Source: Neisseriaceae bacterium (GTDB taxonomy: Bacteria > Pseudomonadota > Gammaproteobacteria > Burkholderiales > Neisseriaceae). From it: DNA of 64,000 bases. Shown here in pieces: positions 17,205 to 25,672 of the stretch. The notes below the pieces were generated by a model. The model saw only the letters and a program-made list of their open reading frames with translations. It was not told the origin of the DNA and did no database searches. Made by a program: the position numbers and the translations under genes. The stretch covers positions 37,996-101,995 of the forward strand of contig JAFTFY010000003.1 in assembly GCA_017458185.1 (NCBI GenBank), given 5' to 3'. Positions within the stretch are counted from its first letter, which is position 1. Each line of letters begins with the position of its first letter.

Positions 17205-17570
17205 CTATTTCTTCTGACACGCCACAAATTGCACCACGCCATTCACAGGGTAAGTCATTTCTGCCGCCGCCCCTTTATTAACCCACTGAATTTGGCGGGC
17301 GTTATTTGCAAAGGTTTCGTTTGCCTGCTTGTCTAATCGCGTCAGCGTAACCGTGTCGGCGGTTACATTGCCGTTTTGAATTTGCGACATTGTCAGCGTG
17401 GCGGTTTTTTTGCTGTTATTTTCATACGCAAACGCCACGCGTTGATTGCCACACTGATACCACGCTTGCGGTGTCATAACCGTGTCGGTTTTGGGGCTTG
17501 GCGTGTCGTCTGTGGCACAAGCGGTTAAAATTAAAGTTGCCACAATCGGCAGTAACAGTTTGTTTTTCAT
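17205..17570 (-). CDS. MliC/Acp-like lipoprotein (putative lysozyme inhibitor or adhesin)
   Basis: The 121-residue precursor has a lipoprotein signal ending LILTAC with Cys18. The mature part, WYQCGNQRVAFAYENNSKKTATLTM...FVACQKK, has the MliC pattern: a short beta barrel with two cysteines (in YQCG and VACQ) likely joined by a disulfide. MliC proteins inhibit C-type lysozyme; the neisserial relative Acp is also an adhesin and vaccine antigen. The start has AAGGAAAATGCA upstream. It lies between the DUF6119 gene (opposite strand, tail to tail, with two uptake palindromes between) and prlC. Being near a putative defence gene is probably coincidental. Confidence 0.78.
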   Translation of the reverse strand: MKNKLLLPIVATLILTACATDDTPSPKTDTVMTPQAWYQCGNQRVAFAYENNSKKTATLTMSQIQNGNVTADTVTLTRLDKQANETFANNARQIQWVNKGAAAEMTYPVNGVVQFVACQKK

Positions 17571-17668
17571 TGCATTTTCCTTATAAAAAAATAATCGTTT
17601 TAAGTAAGTGTTTTCACTGTTTTTTTATTTTCAGGCTGCCTGAAAGGTTTTCTTTAATCGTTTTATTC

Positions 17669-17777
17669 CGCCCTGTCGGGCGGTTTGGTGGGTTGGAAAC
17701 CCACCCTACGGCGTTACCTTTTAGCCGTAGGCGTTGCGTTAATCATTTCTGTCGTTACGGTGGGTCGAAGACCCACC
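17669..17777. repeat. GTGGGT-hairpin repeats between the MliC-like gene and prlC
   Basis: Three short hairpins follow an uptake palindrome (17629-17645): CCGCCC/GGGCGG at 17669-17683, GGTGGGTT-GGA-AACCCACC at 17687-17705 and GGTGGGT-CGAAG-ACCCACC at 17759-17777, the last two followed by CTAC. Related hairpins occur near 20411-20434 and 20571-20590. Confidence 0.75.
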
Positions 17778-17788
17778 CTACAAAGCCG

Positions 17789-19807
17789 TTATTCTACCAA
17801 ACCCAAATGTTTCAGTAATGCGTCTGGTTTGGGGTCGCGTCCCCTAAATGCTCGGAAGTTGTCTAATGCACTACGGGAGCCGCCTTGCGACAGAATTTCT
17901 TGCCAAAATCTCTGCCCTGTTTTTTGGCGATTATTTTCTTCCACAAACGCCGCATACACATCAGCCGACAACACTTCTGCCCAAATATAACTGTAATAGC
18001 CTGCCGCATAGCCGCCTGCAAAAATATGCGAAAAACTTTGAGCAAAGCGGTTTTCAGGAATCATCGGCACAACGGCGACTTCTTTGCGAACTTCATCTAA
18101 CACGCCTTGCCAGTTGATAGGTTGCGTTTTTTCCTTATAAATCAACAAATCAAATAAGGCAAACTCCATTTGTCGCACCACAAATAAACCTGTTTGAAAG
18201 TTTTTCGCCGCTTTGATTTTGGCAAACAGGCTTTCAGGCAGCCTATCCTGCGTTTGTTTGTGGCAACTCATATTGGCGAGTACATCGTATTCCCACGCAA
18301 AATTTTCCATAAACTGACTGGGCAATTCCACTGCGTCCCACTCCACGCCTTCAATGCCAGACACGCCTGATACGCCGATTTGTGTTAGCAAATGGTGCAG
18401 CGAATGACCGCATTCGTGAAACAGCGTTAAAATTTCATCGTGCGATAATCTCGCTTCGCCGTCCGTTTCAGGCGGTGCAAAATTGCATACAATATACGCT
18501 TGCGGCAGTTGCAGGCTACCTGAAACTTTTTGACGGCGAGAGCAATAATCGTTCATCCACGCGCCGCCTTTTTTGCCACTTCGGGCATATAAATCCAAAT
18601 ACACACCGCCGATTTTTTCGTCATTTTTCATCAAAGGAAAATAGCGTACGGTAGAATGCCACACAGGGCGATTTTCTTCTACAAAATCAACGCCATATAA
18701 CTCGTTAATCAGTTGAAATAAACCCTGCAAAACTTTGGACAAGGGAAAATATTGCCGCACTTCTTCTTCCGAAAACGAATATTTTTCTTGGCGTAATTTT
18801 TCCGAAAAATACGCCATATCCCACGCTTGTAATTCATCAACGCCGTGTTGTTTGGCAAAGGCTTTTAACTCGTCCAAATCACGCAGGGCAAACGGTTTGG
18901 CACGATTTGCCATATCACGCAAAAAGGCAATCACATTATCAGGCGTATCCGCCATTTTGGTTTCCAACGACAAGGCGGCATAATTATCAAAGCCCAAAAG
19001 TTGTGCTTCTGATGCGGCAATTTGCAAAATTTCATCAATCAAAGGAGCGTTGTTGCGTTTGGCATCGTCCAACTCGCTGGCACGCACAGCATACGCACGA
19101 TAAATTTGCTCACGCAAGGCACGATTGTCGGCAAACTGCATAATCGCCAAATAATGCGGTGCTTTCAAACCCACACAATAGCCCGTTTTGCCTTGTTCTT
19201 GGGCGAAATCAGCCAACATCGCCAAAGCATTTTCAGGCAGCCCTTGTAATGCTTGTTTATCATTGATATGTAAAGAAAAAGCGTCTGTTGCGTCCAACAC
19301 ATTTTGCGAAAAAGTGGCGGACAATTCTGCCCCTTTTTGTTGCAGCGTGGCAAACTCTATTTGTTTGTCAGGCGGCAATTCCACGCCCGACAAAACAAAA
19401 TCACGCAAGTCATTGTTTAATTTCTTCTTTTTGGCATAATCCAGCGTTTCATATTCGGAAGACGCACGCAAGGATTTATAGCGTTGATACAACGCTAAAT
19501 CCTGCGAAATTTCCGTAAAAAACATCGTAACTTCGGGAATTAAAGCGTTATAAGCGTCCCGCCACTCGGGCGTGTCGGCAACGCTGTTAATGTGCGACAC
19601 CACGCCCCAAATGCGTCCTGCTTTTTCCCCCAAATCCGCCAATGCTTCCACAGTGTTGTCCCAAGAAACTTCGTCTTGTGCTTTGATTTTATTCAACATT
19701 TCTTTCGCGTCCGCCATTGCGGTTTGCATGGCAGGCGTAATATGTTCTGCTTTGAATTGGTCAAATGACGGTGTATCGGTTAAATTTAATAATGGGTTCA
19801 TTGCCAT
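17789..19807 (-). CDS. prlC: Oligopeptidase A (M3 family)
   Basis: This 672-residue cytosolic zinc oligopeptidase has the thimet-type motif HECGH at residues 464-468 in LTLFHECGHSLHHLLT, and downstream GVEWDAVELPSQFMENFAWEYD supplying the third zinc ligand. PrlC degrades cleaved signal peptides and other short peptides. Length and the ending FRAFRGRDPKPDALLKHLGL match E. coli PrlC. In-frame uptake sequences are visible as VSGSLQLP (about residue 428) and in the sequence near 18234 and 19232. It is transcribed after folK with a 66-base gap and no clear terminator between them. The call is secure. Confidence 0.94.
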   Translation of the reverse strand: MAMNPLLNLTDTPSFDQFKAEHITPAMQTAMADAKEMLNKIKAQDEVSWDNTVEALADLGEKAGRIWGVVSHINSVADTPEWRDAYNALIPEVTMFFTEISQDLALYQRYKSLRASSEYETLDYAKKKKLNNDLRDFVLSGVELPPDKQIEFATLQQKGAELSATFSQNVLDATDAFSLHINDKQALQGLPENALAMLADFAQEQGKTGYCVGLKAPHYLAIMQFADNRALREQIYRAYAVRASELDDAKRNNAPLIDEILQIAASEAQLLGFDNYAALSLETKMADTPDNVIAFLRDMANRAKPFALRDLDELKAFAKQHGVDELQAWDMAYFSEKLRQEKYSFSEEEVRQYFPLSKVLQGLFQLINELYGVDFVEENRPVWHSTVRYFPLMKNDEKIGGVYLDLYARSGKKGGAWMNDYCSRRQKVSGSLQLPQAYIVCNFAPPETDGEARLSHDEILTLFHECGHSLHHLLTQIGVSGVSGIEGVEWDAVELPSQFMENFAWEYDVLANMSCHKQTQDRLPESLFAKIKAAKNFQTGLFVVRQMEFALFDLLIYKEKTQPINWQGVLDEVRKEVAVVPMIPENRFAQSFSHIFAGGYAAGYYSYIWAEVLSADVYAAFVEENNRQKTGQRFWQEILSQGGSRSALDNFRAFRGRDPKPDALLKHLGLVE

Positions 19808-19873
19808 ATCTCTTGATTGAAAATGTGAAATTCTAACAAAAAAAAAGCTGAAAATCGGCTTTTGATTGCGTTT

Positions 19874-20353
19874 TTAGACGCACTCAATTTTTTCTACACC
19901 TGTTAAATCCAAGTTGTGTAGAATTTCTGTAACCTTTTGATTATTCAAATAATAATCAGGCAAAATTTCTGCCAAAGGCACTATGACAAAGGCGCGTTCA
20001 ATCGCCCTTGGGTGGGGCAAAATCAGTTTGGGGTCGGTGTTGGTTTGATTGCCATAGTCGATTAAGTCCAAATCCAGCGTACGCGGAGCGTTGGGGAATG
20101 GTCTGACTCTACCGCAATGATTTTCTATGTTTTGTAATTGCAATAATAAATCGTATTTGTCTAAATGGGTGTCAATCGCTATGACGGCGTTAATAAAATC
20201 AGGCTGGTCTAAATAACCCACAGGTTTGGTGCGATACAACGAAGACACGGCAAGTACACGGCTTTCAGGCAGCCTGAATAAGTGTTCGCTGGCTTGTTGA
20301 ATGTTGTGAATTGGGTTGATATTGCTACCCAAAGCGATAATAGCGGTGGTCAT
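19874..20353 (-). CDS. folK: FolK, 6-hydroxymethyl-7,8-dihydropterin pyrophosphokinase
   Basis: FolK transfers pyrophosphate from ATP to hydroxymethyl-dihydropterin in folate synthesis. The 159-residue protein has the expected ALGSNI start, VSSLYRTKPVGYLDQPDFINAV, the signature GRVRPFPNAPRTLDLDLIDYG with its acidic magnesium ligands, and LPHPRAIERAFVIVPLAEI. It is downstream of pcnB on the minus strand, the conserved pcnB-folK order of many proteobacteria. The two genes are pushed apart here to 236 bases by a direct repeat and a truncated miniature element. The start codon has only a weak GAG upstream; it gives normal length. Confidence 0.93.
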   Translation of the reverse strand: MTTAIIALGSNINPIHNIQQASEHLFRLPESRVLAVSSLYRTKPVGYLDQPDFINAVIAIDTHLDKYDLLLQLQNIENHCGRVRPFPNAPRTLDLDLIDYGNQTNTDPKLILPHPRAIERAFVIVPLAEILPDYYLNNQKVTEILHNLDLTGVEKIECV

Positions 20354-20366
20354 TGGTTTTCTCTTT

Positions 20367-20579
20367 TATATCAAAAGCTTTCAGGCAGCCTGAAATTGTT
20401 TTATGCGTTATGGTGGGCAACAAGTTGCCCACCCTACGGCTTTGCTAATGCGTTGGCACGCCTTGTCGTATTATTTATGCTGTCTGTGGCGTGCCGCCTG
20501 TTATTGTTTTGAAGTTTAACGACTATATATCAAAAGCTTTCAGGCAGCCTGAAATTGTTTTATGCGTTATGGTGGGCAA
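20367..20579. repeat. 54-bp perfect direct repeat (20367-20420 and 20526-20579) bracketing a truncated element
   Basis: Each copy begins TATATCAAAAGC, contains a full uptake palindrome and ends in TTATGGTGGGCAA, after which the hairpins diverge. The DNA between them includes the half element described next. The arrangement sits between folK and pcnB. Confidence 0.85.
20459..20528. mobile_element. Truncated Correia-like miniature element
   Basis: Read on the minus strand this has the terminus TATAGTCGTT, then CAGACAG-ATAAATAATACG-CAAGGCG as in the four full copies at 27013, 40842, 42198 and 59911. The other terminus is missing, and GTGGGC-hairpin sequence takes its place. Confidence 0.7.
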
Positions 20580-20589
20580 GAATGCCCAC

Positions 20590-21912
20590 CTACGATTCGC
20601 TTTCTGTTCCCTGATTATCTTTTTTCGGTTTGCGTCTTCTGCGTTTTTTATTGGTGCTTCTCTGCACAATCGGTTGTGTCATCATCATGCGTTGTTCTTC
20701 GTTTGCCGCTTGAAATTTTGTCCAAAATTCGGCGATTTTGGGGTCTGCGTCTTGGTTGAGCGAACGCAAAATATAAAAATCATAAGCGGCTCGAAATGAC
20801 GGTTGTTTCAGCAGGCGAAAAGGGCGTTTGCCACGAATATAGGCAAATTGTGGTTGCAACTGCCAAATTTCTCGCATTACCGTAAATAGGCGGTTTGGCA
20901 CGCCCCAGCGTTCGCCGCCGTCTTCACGAATTTGCCGAATGGCAGCGTGCAGCGTTTGCGTTGGCTTGTCGTCCAAAGTGTGCAAATCTTGTTCAATTTG
21001 CTGTAATTTATGCCAAAACAACGCTGCCAAAACAAAGGCAATCGACACAGGTTTTTTGTGTTTGACGCGTTCATCGGTGCGTTGCAACACGGTTTGCACA
21101 AATTGCCGTGTGGAATCGTCATCGTGCGTGATCATAATCGCAAAAATTGGGTGAATATCCGCTGGAATATTTAGCGATTTTATGTTTTTCAGGCAGCCTG
21201 AACTGTTGCCACACAACAATTCTTTGGTAATTTCGTCAAACAGGCGTGCAGGCGGTTCGTTTTTTAATAGAAAACTATTTTTGCGAATGCTGTTTTCTAT
21301 TTCAGCGGACAAAGAAAAACCTAATTTTGCCGACAGCCGTGCCGCACGCAACATTCGCACAGGGTCTTCGTGAAAGCGTTCATCAGGCTCGCCAATCATC
21401 ACCAAACGGCGTGCCTGAATATCCGCAATGCCGTGAATATCGTCAGCAATTTTTTCTGCCACAGGGTCGTAATATAAGGCGTTGCAGGTGAAATCTCGCC
21501 GCCGTGCGTCTTCCTTGCGTGTACCAAACGCCGTATCACGCATAATGCGTCCTTGCTCGTTTTGCGGTGCGGTTACATTGCTGCGAAAAGTGGTAATTTC
21601 CAACAATTCCGCACCAAACGGCAAAATCACAATCGGAAAACGCCGCCCCACAATGCGACCACGCCGAAACACTTTACGCACTTCGTCAGGTGTGGCATTG
21701 GTGGCAATGTCGAAATCTTTGGGGGTTAAACCTGCCAATAAATCACGCACCGCACCGCCAACAATATAGGCTTCAAAACCTGCGTCCTGCAAGGCTTGTA
21801 CGCTTTTTAACGCATATTTAGGCAGCAATTTGTGCTGAATGCCAAAATCAAGTGCGTTCAATAAGTTTTTATTTGATTTTGGCAATAGTTTTCTAATTAT
21901 TTTTTTAATCAT
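20590..21912 (-). CDS. pcnB: PcnB, poly(A) polymerase I
   Basis: PcnB adds 3' poly(A) tails that promote RNA decay. The 440-residue protein starts at the ATG at 21912 (MIKKIIRKLL); the longer reading would overlap the next gene. Nucleotidyltransferase motifs are clear: GGAVRDLLAGLTPKDFDIATNATPDEV with the catalytic Asp pair, then RRDFTCNALYYDP and EDPVRMLRAARLSAKLGF. The basic C-terminal tail (KKRRRRKPKK) fits poly(A) polymerase rather than CCA-adding enzyme. It is followed by folK as in other proteobacteria. An in-frame uptake sequence near 21187 encodes part of the segment around NSSGCLKN. Confidence 0.92.
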   Translation of the reverse strand: MIKKIIRKLLPKSNKNLLNALDFGIQHKLLPKYALKSVQALQDAGFEAYIVGGAVRDLLAGLTPKDFDIATNATPDEVRKVFRRGRIVGRRFPIVILPFGAELLEITTFRSNVTAPQNEQGRIMRDTAFGTRKEDARRRDFTCNALYYDPVAEKIADDIHGIADIQARRLVMIGEPDERFHEDPVRMLRAARLSAKLGFSLSAEIENSIRKNSFLLKNEPPARLFDEITKELLCGNSSGCLKNIKSLNIPADIHPIFAIMITHDDDSTRQFVQTVLQRTDERVKHKKPVSIAFVLAALFWHKLQQIEQDLHTLDDKPTQTLHAAIRQIREDGGERWGVPNRLFTVMREIWQLQPQFAYIRGKRPFRLLKQPSFRAAYDFYILRSLNQDADPKIAEFWTKFQAANEEQRMMMTQPIVQRSTNKKRRRRKPKKDNQGTESES

Positions 21913-21919
21913 TTTTAAG

Positions 21920-22576
21920 TTAGTCGTTAAAATAAGCAATGGATTCTGATTTAACAATCCACGCAAAAGCAAAAAATTCCAATATCCAAAATTCGTTAAT
22001 CATAGTAAATGGAAACCAATCGGGTATCCATGAAAATAAATTCGTTAAACTATATACTAATTGTAAAACCAAACACACTAATATGCCAATACCGCAAATG
22101 CGATACAATGTATTACGCAATTTCTTTTGTTTCGTTATGTTTTTTCCACTTAATGTAAATAAAAATAAGATATTGACACCAAAGCAAAAAAACAGCGTAA
22201 ATGCCGATATATTATGAATAATGGAACTGGTTGCCATCGGTAATTGAAATAAGCCCAATCTTTCAGGTGCTCCAATGGTATCGGTGGGAAAAGCAATCAC
22301 ACCCAAACACATAATCGCTTGAATAATAGAAATCACTCTATCTCGCCAATCGTAACCGCGATAGGAAAAAAAGAAAACGGCGGTAGCAAATAATAAACCA
22401 ATCATACAAATATTGGAATTAGCAAAAAAAGTTTCGCTAATCGATTTATACCAATGCGGCGGATTGGTGTCTTTACCAAACAAACCAAACAACACCGCAG
22501 ACGGTGCCAATAACGCACACATTAAACCCAACATACGGCGTTGATACAGCATTGAATTAAGTTCCACATTCTTCAT
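21920..22576 (-). CDS. Unknown multi-span membrane protein
   Basis: The 218-residue product (start at 22576, MKNVELNSMLYQRRML; the longer reading to 22675 runs through an uptake sequence) has about six hydrophobic spans. Recognisable landmarks are KSISETFFANSNICMIGLLFA, FSYRGYDWRDR, GVIAFPTDT, a histidine in ATSSIIHNISAFTLF, and FPFTMINEFWILEFFAFAWI. The protein looks like a small family of uncharacterised bacterial membrane proteins, but no name can be assigned with confidence. Its stop is seven bases from the pcnB start, so the two may be cotranscribed. GGAAAA upstream of the ATG is a weak ribosome site. Confidence 0.7.
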   Translation of the reverse strand: MKNVELNSMLYQRRMLGLMCALLAPSAVLFGLFGKDTNPPHWYKSISETFFANSNICMIGLLFATAVFFFSYRGYDWRDRVISIIQAIMCLGVIAFPTDTIGAPERLGLFQLPMATSSIIHNISAFTLFFCFGVNILFLFTLSGKNITKQKKLRNTLYRICGIGILVCLVLQLVYSLTNLFSWIPDWFPFTMINEFWILEFFAFAWIVKSESIAYFND

Positions 22577-22631
22577 TTCGCATTTTCCATAAGTTGTTGA
22601 TTGTAAAATATTTTCAGGCTGCCTGAAAATT

Positions 22632-22680
22632 ATATCGTCATTGCGAGATTTGAACTTTCGTTCAAATCGTGGCAATCCCC
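22632..22680 (+). repeat. TTGCGAG-family hairpin, single stem
   Basis: GTCATTGCGA-GATTTGAAC-TTTC-GTTCAAATC-GTGGCAATCC. The second and third stems present in longer copies are absent. The variable stem is the same as in the left copy at 14339. Confidence 0.8.
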
Positions 22681-22703
22681 TTATCGTTTAGGTCAATTAA
22701 ACT

Positions 22704-22875
22704 TTTCAGGCTGCCTGAAAACTATTTAATTGACTGTAATCATTCTATTTTTTTATTATCACACGGATTGGAAACGGCTAACGCCGTTTCTTCCTTTTAT
22801 TTATAAAGAAATTGCGTTAGCAATTTCCAATCCGTGTGACATTTAAAAAATCTATCCATTTAGGCAACCTGAAAG
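22704..22875. repeat. CACACGGATT inverted-repeat cassette, copy 2
   Basis: A perfect 16-base inverted repeat (TCACACGGATTGGAAA at 22759-22774 with its complement at 22824-22839) encloses AACGGC/GCCGTT and AATTGC/GCAATT hairpins. Flanks match copy 1 at 15206-15369. An uptake palindrome bounds it on the left and a variant (AGGCAACCTGAAA) on the right. Confidence 0.85.
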
Positions 22876-22894
22876 GTTTTTTTGCAATGTCGTT

Positions 22895-22945
22895 CTCCGA
22901 AATTAGGAGATTGCCACGCCTGACTTTGGTCAGGCTCGCAATGAC
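22895..22945 (-). repeat. TTGCGAG-family hairpin, reverse copy
   Basis: On the minus strand GTCATTGCGA is followed by GCCTGAC-CAAA-GTCAGGC and GTGGCAATCTCC. It completes the 408-base repeat-only gap between the membrane-protein gene and kdsB. Confidence 0.8.
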
Positions 22946-22984
22946 AAATTCCCTGCACGGGAAGTGCTTTCAGGCTGCCTGAAA

Positions 22985-23746
22985 CTATTGTTCTGCCCAC
23001 AACCGCCGTACTCGTTCTAAATCGTCCGCCGTATCCACGCCTGCATGGGGGATAATGGCGGTTTTCATCACGCCGATTTTTTCGCCGTGCCACAGCACAC
23101 GCAACTGTTCTAATTTTTCAATTTCTTCTAATGGCGACTGTTCAAGTCTTTGATAATTCGACAAAAACGGCACGCTATACGCATAAATACCGATATGTCG
23201 CAACACCGAAATTTGCGTGGACATTTCTTTTGCACCACTGTCGCGTGGGTAAGGAATGGTTGCACGCGAAAAATACAAGGCGTTGTCGTTTTTATCCAAT
23301 ACCACTTTCACAATATTCGCATTGTGAAATTCATCAATAGAATCAATCGCATGTGCGGCGGTTGCCATATTGAGACCGCTTTTAATAAAAAAGTCTGCCA
23401 AATCATCAATAATTTGCGGATTGATTAACGGCTCATCGCCTTGCACATTGATAATCGGCATATTTTCAGGCAGCCCCAACAACGACACCGCTTGGGCTAA
23501 ACGATCCGTGCCGCTTTGGTGCGTTTTATCGGTTAAAACCGCGTCAATGCCATTATCCGTGCAAATTTGCACAATTTTTTCATCGTCCGCCGCAACCACA
23601 ACACGAGCCGCACGACTGTTTGCCGCCGCATTTGCCGTTCGCACAATCAAAGGCTTACCGCCCACATCGGCAATTATTTTTTCAGGCAGCCGTGTAGAAG
23701 ATAAACGAGCGGGGATAATGACGGTAAAGGGTTGATTAGTCATCAT
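22985..23746 (-). CDS. kdsB: KdsB, CMP-KDO synthetase
   Basis: KdsB activates KDO with CTP for attachment to lipid A. The 253-residue protein has the nucleotide-binding start IIPARLSSTRLPEKIIADVGGKPLI, the VVAADDEKI strand, HQSGTDRLAQAV and NVQGDEPLINPQII with the metal-binding acidic residue, and HIGIYAYSVPFL. Length is normal. In related genomes kdsB and a Trm112 (YcaR) gene are neighbours; here an interrupted leucine-rich-repeat gene lies between them. The first residues (RLPEK) overlap an uptake-like sequence. The two adjacent ATG codons make the exact start uncertain by one residue. Confidence 0.94.
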   Translation of the reverse strand: MMTNQPFTVIIPARLSSTRLPEKIIADVGGKPLIVRTANAAANSRAARVVVAADDEKIVQICTDNGIDAVLTDKTHQSGTDRLAQAVSLLGLPENMPIINVQGDEPLINPQIIDDLADFFIKSGLNMATAAHAIDSIDEFHNANIVKVVLDKNDNALYFSRATIPYPRDSGAKEMSTQISVLRHIGIYAYSVPFLSNYQRLEQSPLEEIEKLEQLRVLWHGEKIGVMKTAIIPHAGVDTADDLERVRRLWAEQ

Positions 23747-23758
23747 GATGATAAACTC

Positions 23759-24556
23759 CTAACAGTTCCATATTTCTTCTTTAAATTGTTGTAACTTTTC
23801 CAAATCAAAAATAATTTTACAATCAGGCGGTAATTGTTTTCTAACCGATGATGAAATTTCTAAATGCAAACAATCCCAAACAAACAATTTTTTCAAAAAT
23901 TTTAAACGAAAAATACAATTTGGCAATTCAGTTAAAAAATCACTATTTGATAAATCCAATACTTCAATATTTGGTAATGATTTAACTAATTCATCTAACA
24001 GTTGAAACGAAACTTCATTATCTAATACGATACTTAATTTATTTAATTTTTCCAATTTAAACATTGTTGTTGGTAGTGATATTTGAGATATTCCAATACC
24101 TAAATATTCTAAATTTTTTAATTGACCAATTTCTCTTGGTAATGCTTTAATATTTGTAAAATCAATATATAATGCCTTTAAATTTTTCAATAATTCTATT
24201 TTATTAGGTAAAGAACTTAATTAAGAACAAGCACTTAAACACAATATTTTTAATTCTCTTAATTTTACAATATTTTCAGGTAATTCTTTTAAAAATTTAC
24301 AGCGACATAAATCTAATTTTTGTAATTTTTTTAATTGATGGATATTGTTAGGTAGAGCGGTTTGTTTAGACTGATTTTCTGTGAGATACAATTCTTGCAC
24401 ATTTGGTAAATTAGGAATAATTTTCTCTAATTCTTTTTCCAAATTATTATCTACATTGTGCGACAAATCTAATTTTTTTAAGTTATTCAAAACACCGTAT
24501 TTTTCAACTAATGAGGATAATTCTGAAACAGAAATTTGTAAAAATTCTTCATTCAT
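23759..24556 (-). pseudogene. Leucine-rich-repeat gene broken by an in-frame stop
   Basis: Two open segments, 24556-24221 and 24190-23759, are in the same frame and separated only by TAA at 24221-24223 and nine readable codons. Read through, they give a protein of about 264 residues of continuous leucine-rich repeats: LREL..LCLSACS-stop-LSSLPNKIELLKNLKALYI, where the stop falls inside the repeat 'CSxLSSLP'. The downstream part has only a TTG without a ribosome site. Repeats match the style of the LRR-DUF1963 protein at 6603-8204 but no DUF1963 follows. It sits between kdsB and the Trm112 gene, an insertion relative to the usual neighbours. A sequencing error or stop suppression is possible. 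Confidence 0.75.
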
Positions 24557-24654
24557 TTTTTATTCCTTAAAAAACTTTCAGGTTGCCTGAAATTAAATTA
24601 AACAGCGTGGGCAAGCAGTTGCCCAACTTACGCAAGTTCAGGCAGCCTGAAAAA

Positions 24655-24822
24655 TTATTCATCTAAACGCCGTGCTTCGTTTTCTAACATTACAGGAATG
24701 CCGTCTTTAATCGGAAACGCTAATTTGGACGCTTTGCAGTGCAATTCTTGCAAATCAGGTTTGTATTCTAATTGCCCCTTGCATACAGGACACACCAATA
24801 CTTCTAAATATTTGTTTTCCAT
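24655..24822 (-). CDS. ycaR: Trm112/YcaR-family small zinc-ribbon-like protein
   Basis: This 55-residue gene reads [17 protein letters not shown] then ...[20 protein letters not shown]...ARRLDE. The CPVCKG pair at Cys11 and Cys14, a third cysteine at 29 and the ending [17 protein letters not shown] match the bacterial Trm112/YcaR family, usually encoded beside kdsB and lpxK. In eukaryotes and archaea Trm112 activates methyltransferases; the bacterial protein's role is not settled. It is bounded by uptake palindromes on both sides (24638 and 24836). pyrH lies upstream on the same strand, 34 bases away. Confidence 0.88.
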   Translation of the reverse strand: MENKYLEVLVCPVCKGQLEYKPDLQELHCKASKLAFPIKDGIPVMLENEARRLDE

Positions 24823-24856
24823 AATGTTTTAACCTTTCAGGCTGCCTGAAATGATT

Positions 24857-25573
24857 TCAGCACGAAACCAACGAACCTTCATCTTCGCCCATTACCACGC
24901 GTTTTAACGCCCCGTCTTTGAAAATGCCAAACACTTGAATATTCAATTTCTGCTCCCTGCATAAAGCAAAAGCGGTTGCGTCCATCACTTTCAACTGTTT
25001 GCTAATCGCTTCATCAAATGACAAGGACTGATAACGCACTGCTGATGCGTCTTTTTTGGGGTCGGCGGTATAAACGCCATCAACATTCGTTGCCTTTAAC
25101 ATAATATCGCAATTCATTTCCGCACCACGCAAAGCGGCGGCGGTGTCGGTGGTAAAAAACGGATTGCCCGTGCCTGCGGCAAAAATCACCACTTTGCCTT
25201 CTTCCAAATACTGAATAGCTTTGGGACGCGTGTAAGTTTCTGCCACTTGCTGCATAGCCAACGCCGACTGCACACGGGCATGCACCCCCACATTTTCAAA
25301 CGCTTCTTTCAGAGCCAGTGCGTTCATCACCGTGGCTAACATACCCATATAGTCCGCTGTGGCTCGCTCCATACCATTCGCCGCTCCTGCCATACCACGA
25401 AAAATATTGCCACCGCCCACCACCACGGCAACCTGAACGCCAGCGGCAACCACTTCTTTGATTTGTGCCACAATATTCATCACAGTTTCACGGTTAATGC
25501 CAAACGCATCATTGCCCATCAAGGCTTCACCAGAGAGTTTCAACAAAATACGGCGATACTTCGGAGACGACAT
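24857..25573 (-). CDS. pyrH: PyrH, UMP kinase
   Basis: PyrH phosphorylates UMP to UDP as a hexamer. The start chosen at 25573 ([18 protein letters not shown]) has GAAGGATTGT upstream; the longer reading adds 24 residues without support. The 238-residue protein carries [76 protein letters not shown] and [13 protein letters not shown], all standard for bacterial UMP kinases. The usual tsf-pyrH-frr neighbours are absent here; the next gene upstream is an ABC permease 99 bases away. The call is secure. Confidence 0.95.
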   Translation of the reverse strand: MSSPKYRRILLKLSGEALMGNDAFGINRETVMNIVAQIKEVVAAGVQVAVVVGGGNIFRGMAGAANGMERATADYMGMLATVMNALALKEAFENVGVHARVQSALAMQQVAETYTRPKAIQYLEEGKVVIFAAGTGNPFFTTDTAAALRGAEMNCDIMLKATNVDGVYTADPKKDASAVRYQSLSFDEAISKQLKVMDATAFALCREQKLNIQVFGIFKDGALKRVVMGEDEGSLVSC

Positions 25574-25672
25574 ACAATCCTTCTTTCTGAAAATATGCAA
25601 GTTGCTTATTATAACGCTTTGGCTTGTTTTCTGAAATGCTGACACAAATTTTTCAGGCTGCCTGAAAATCTT

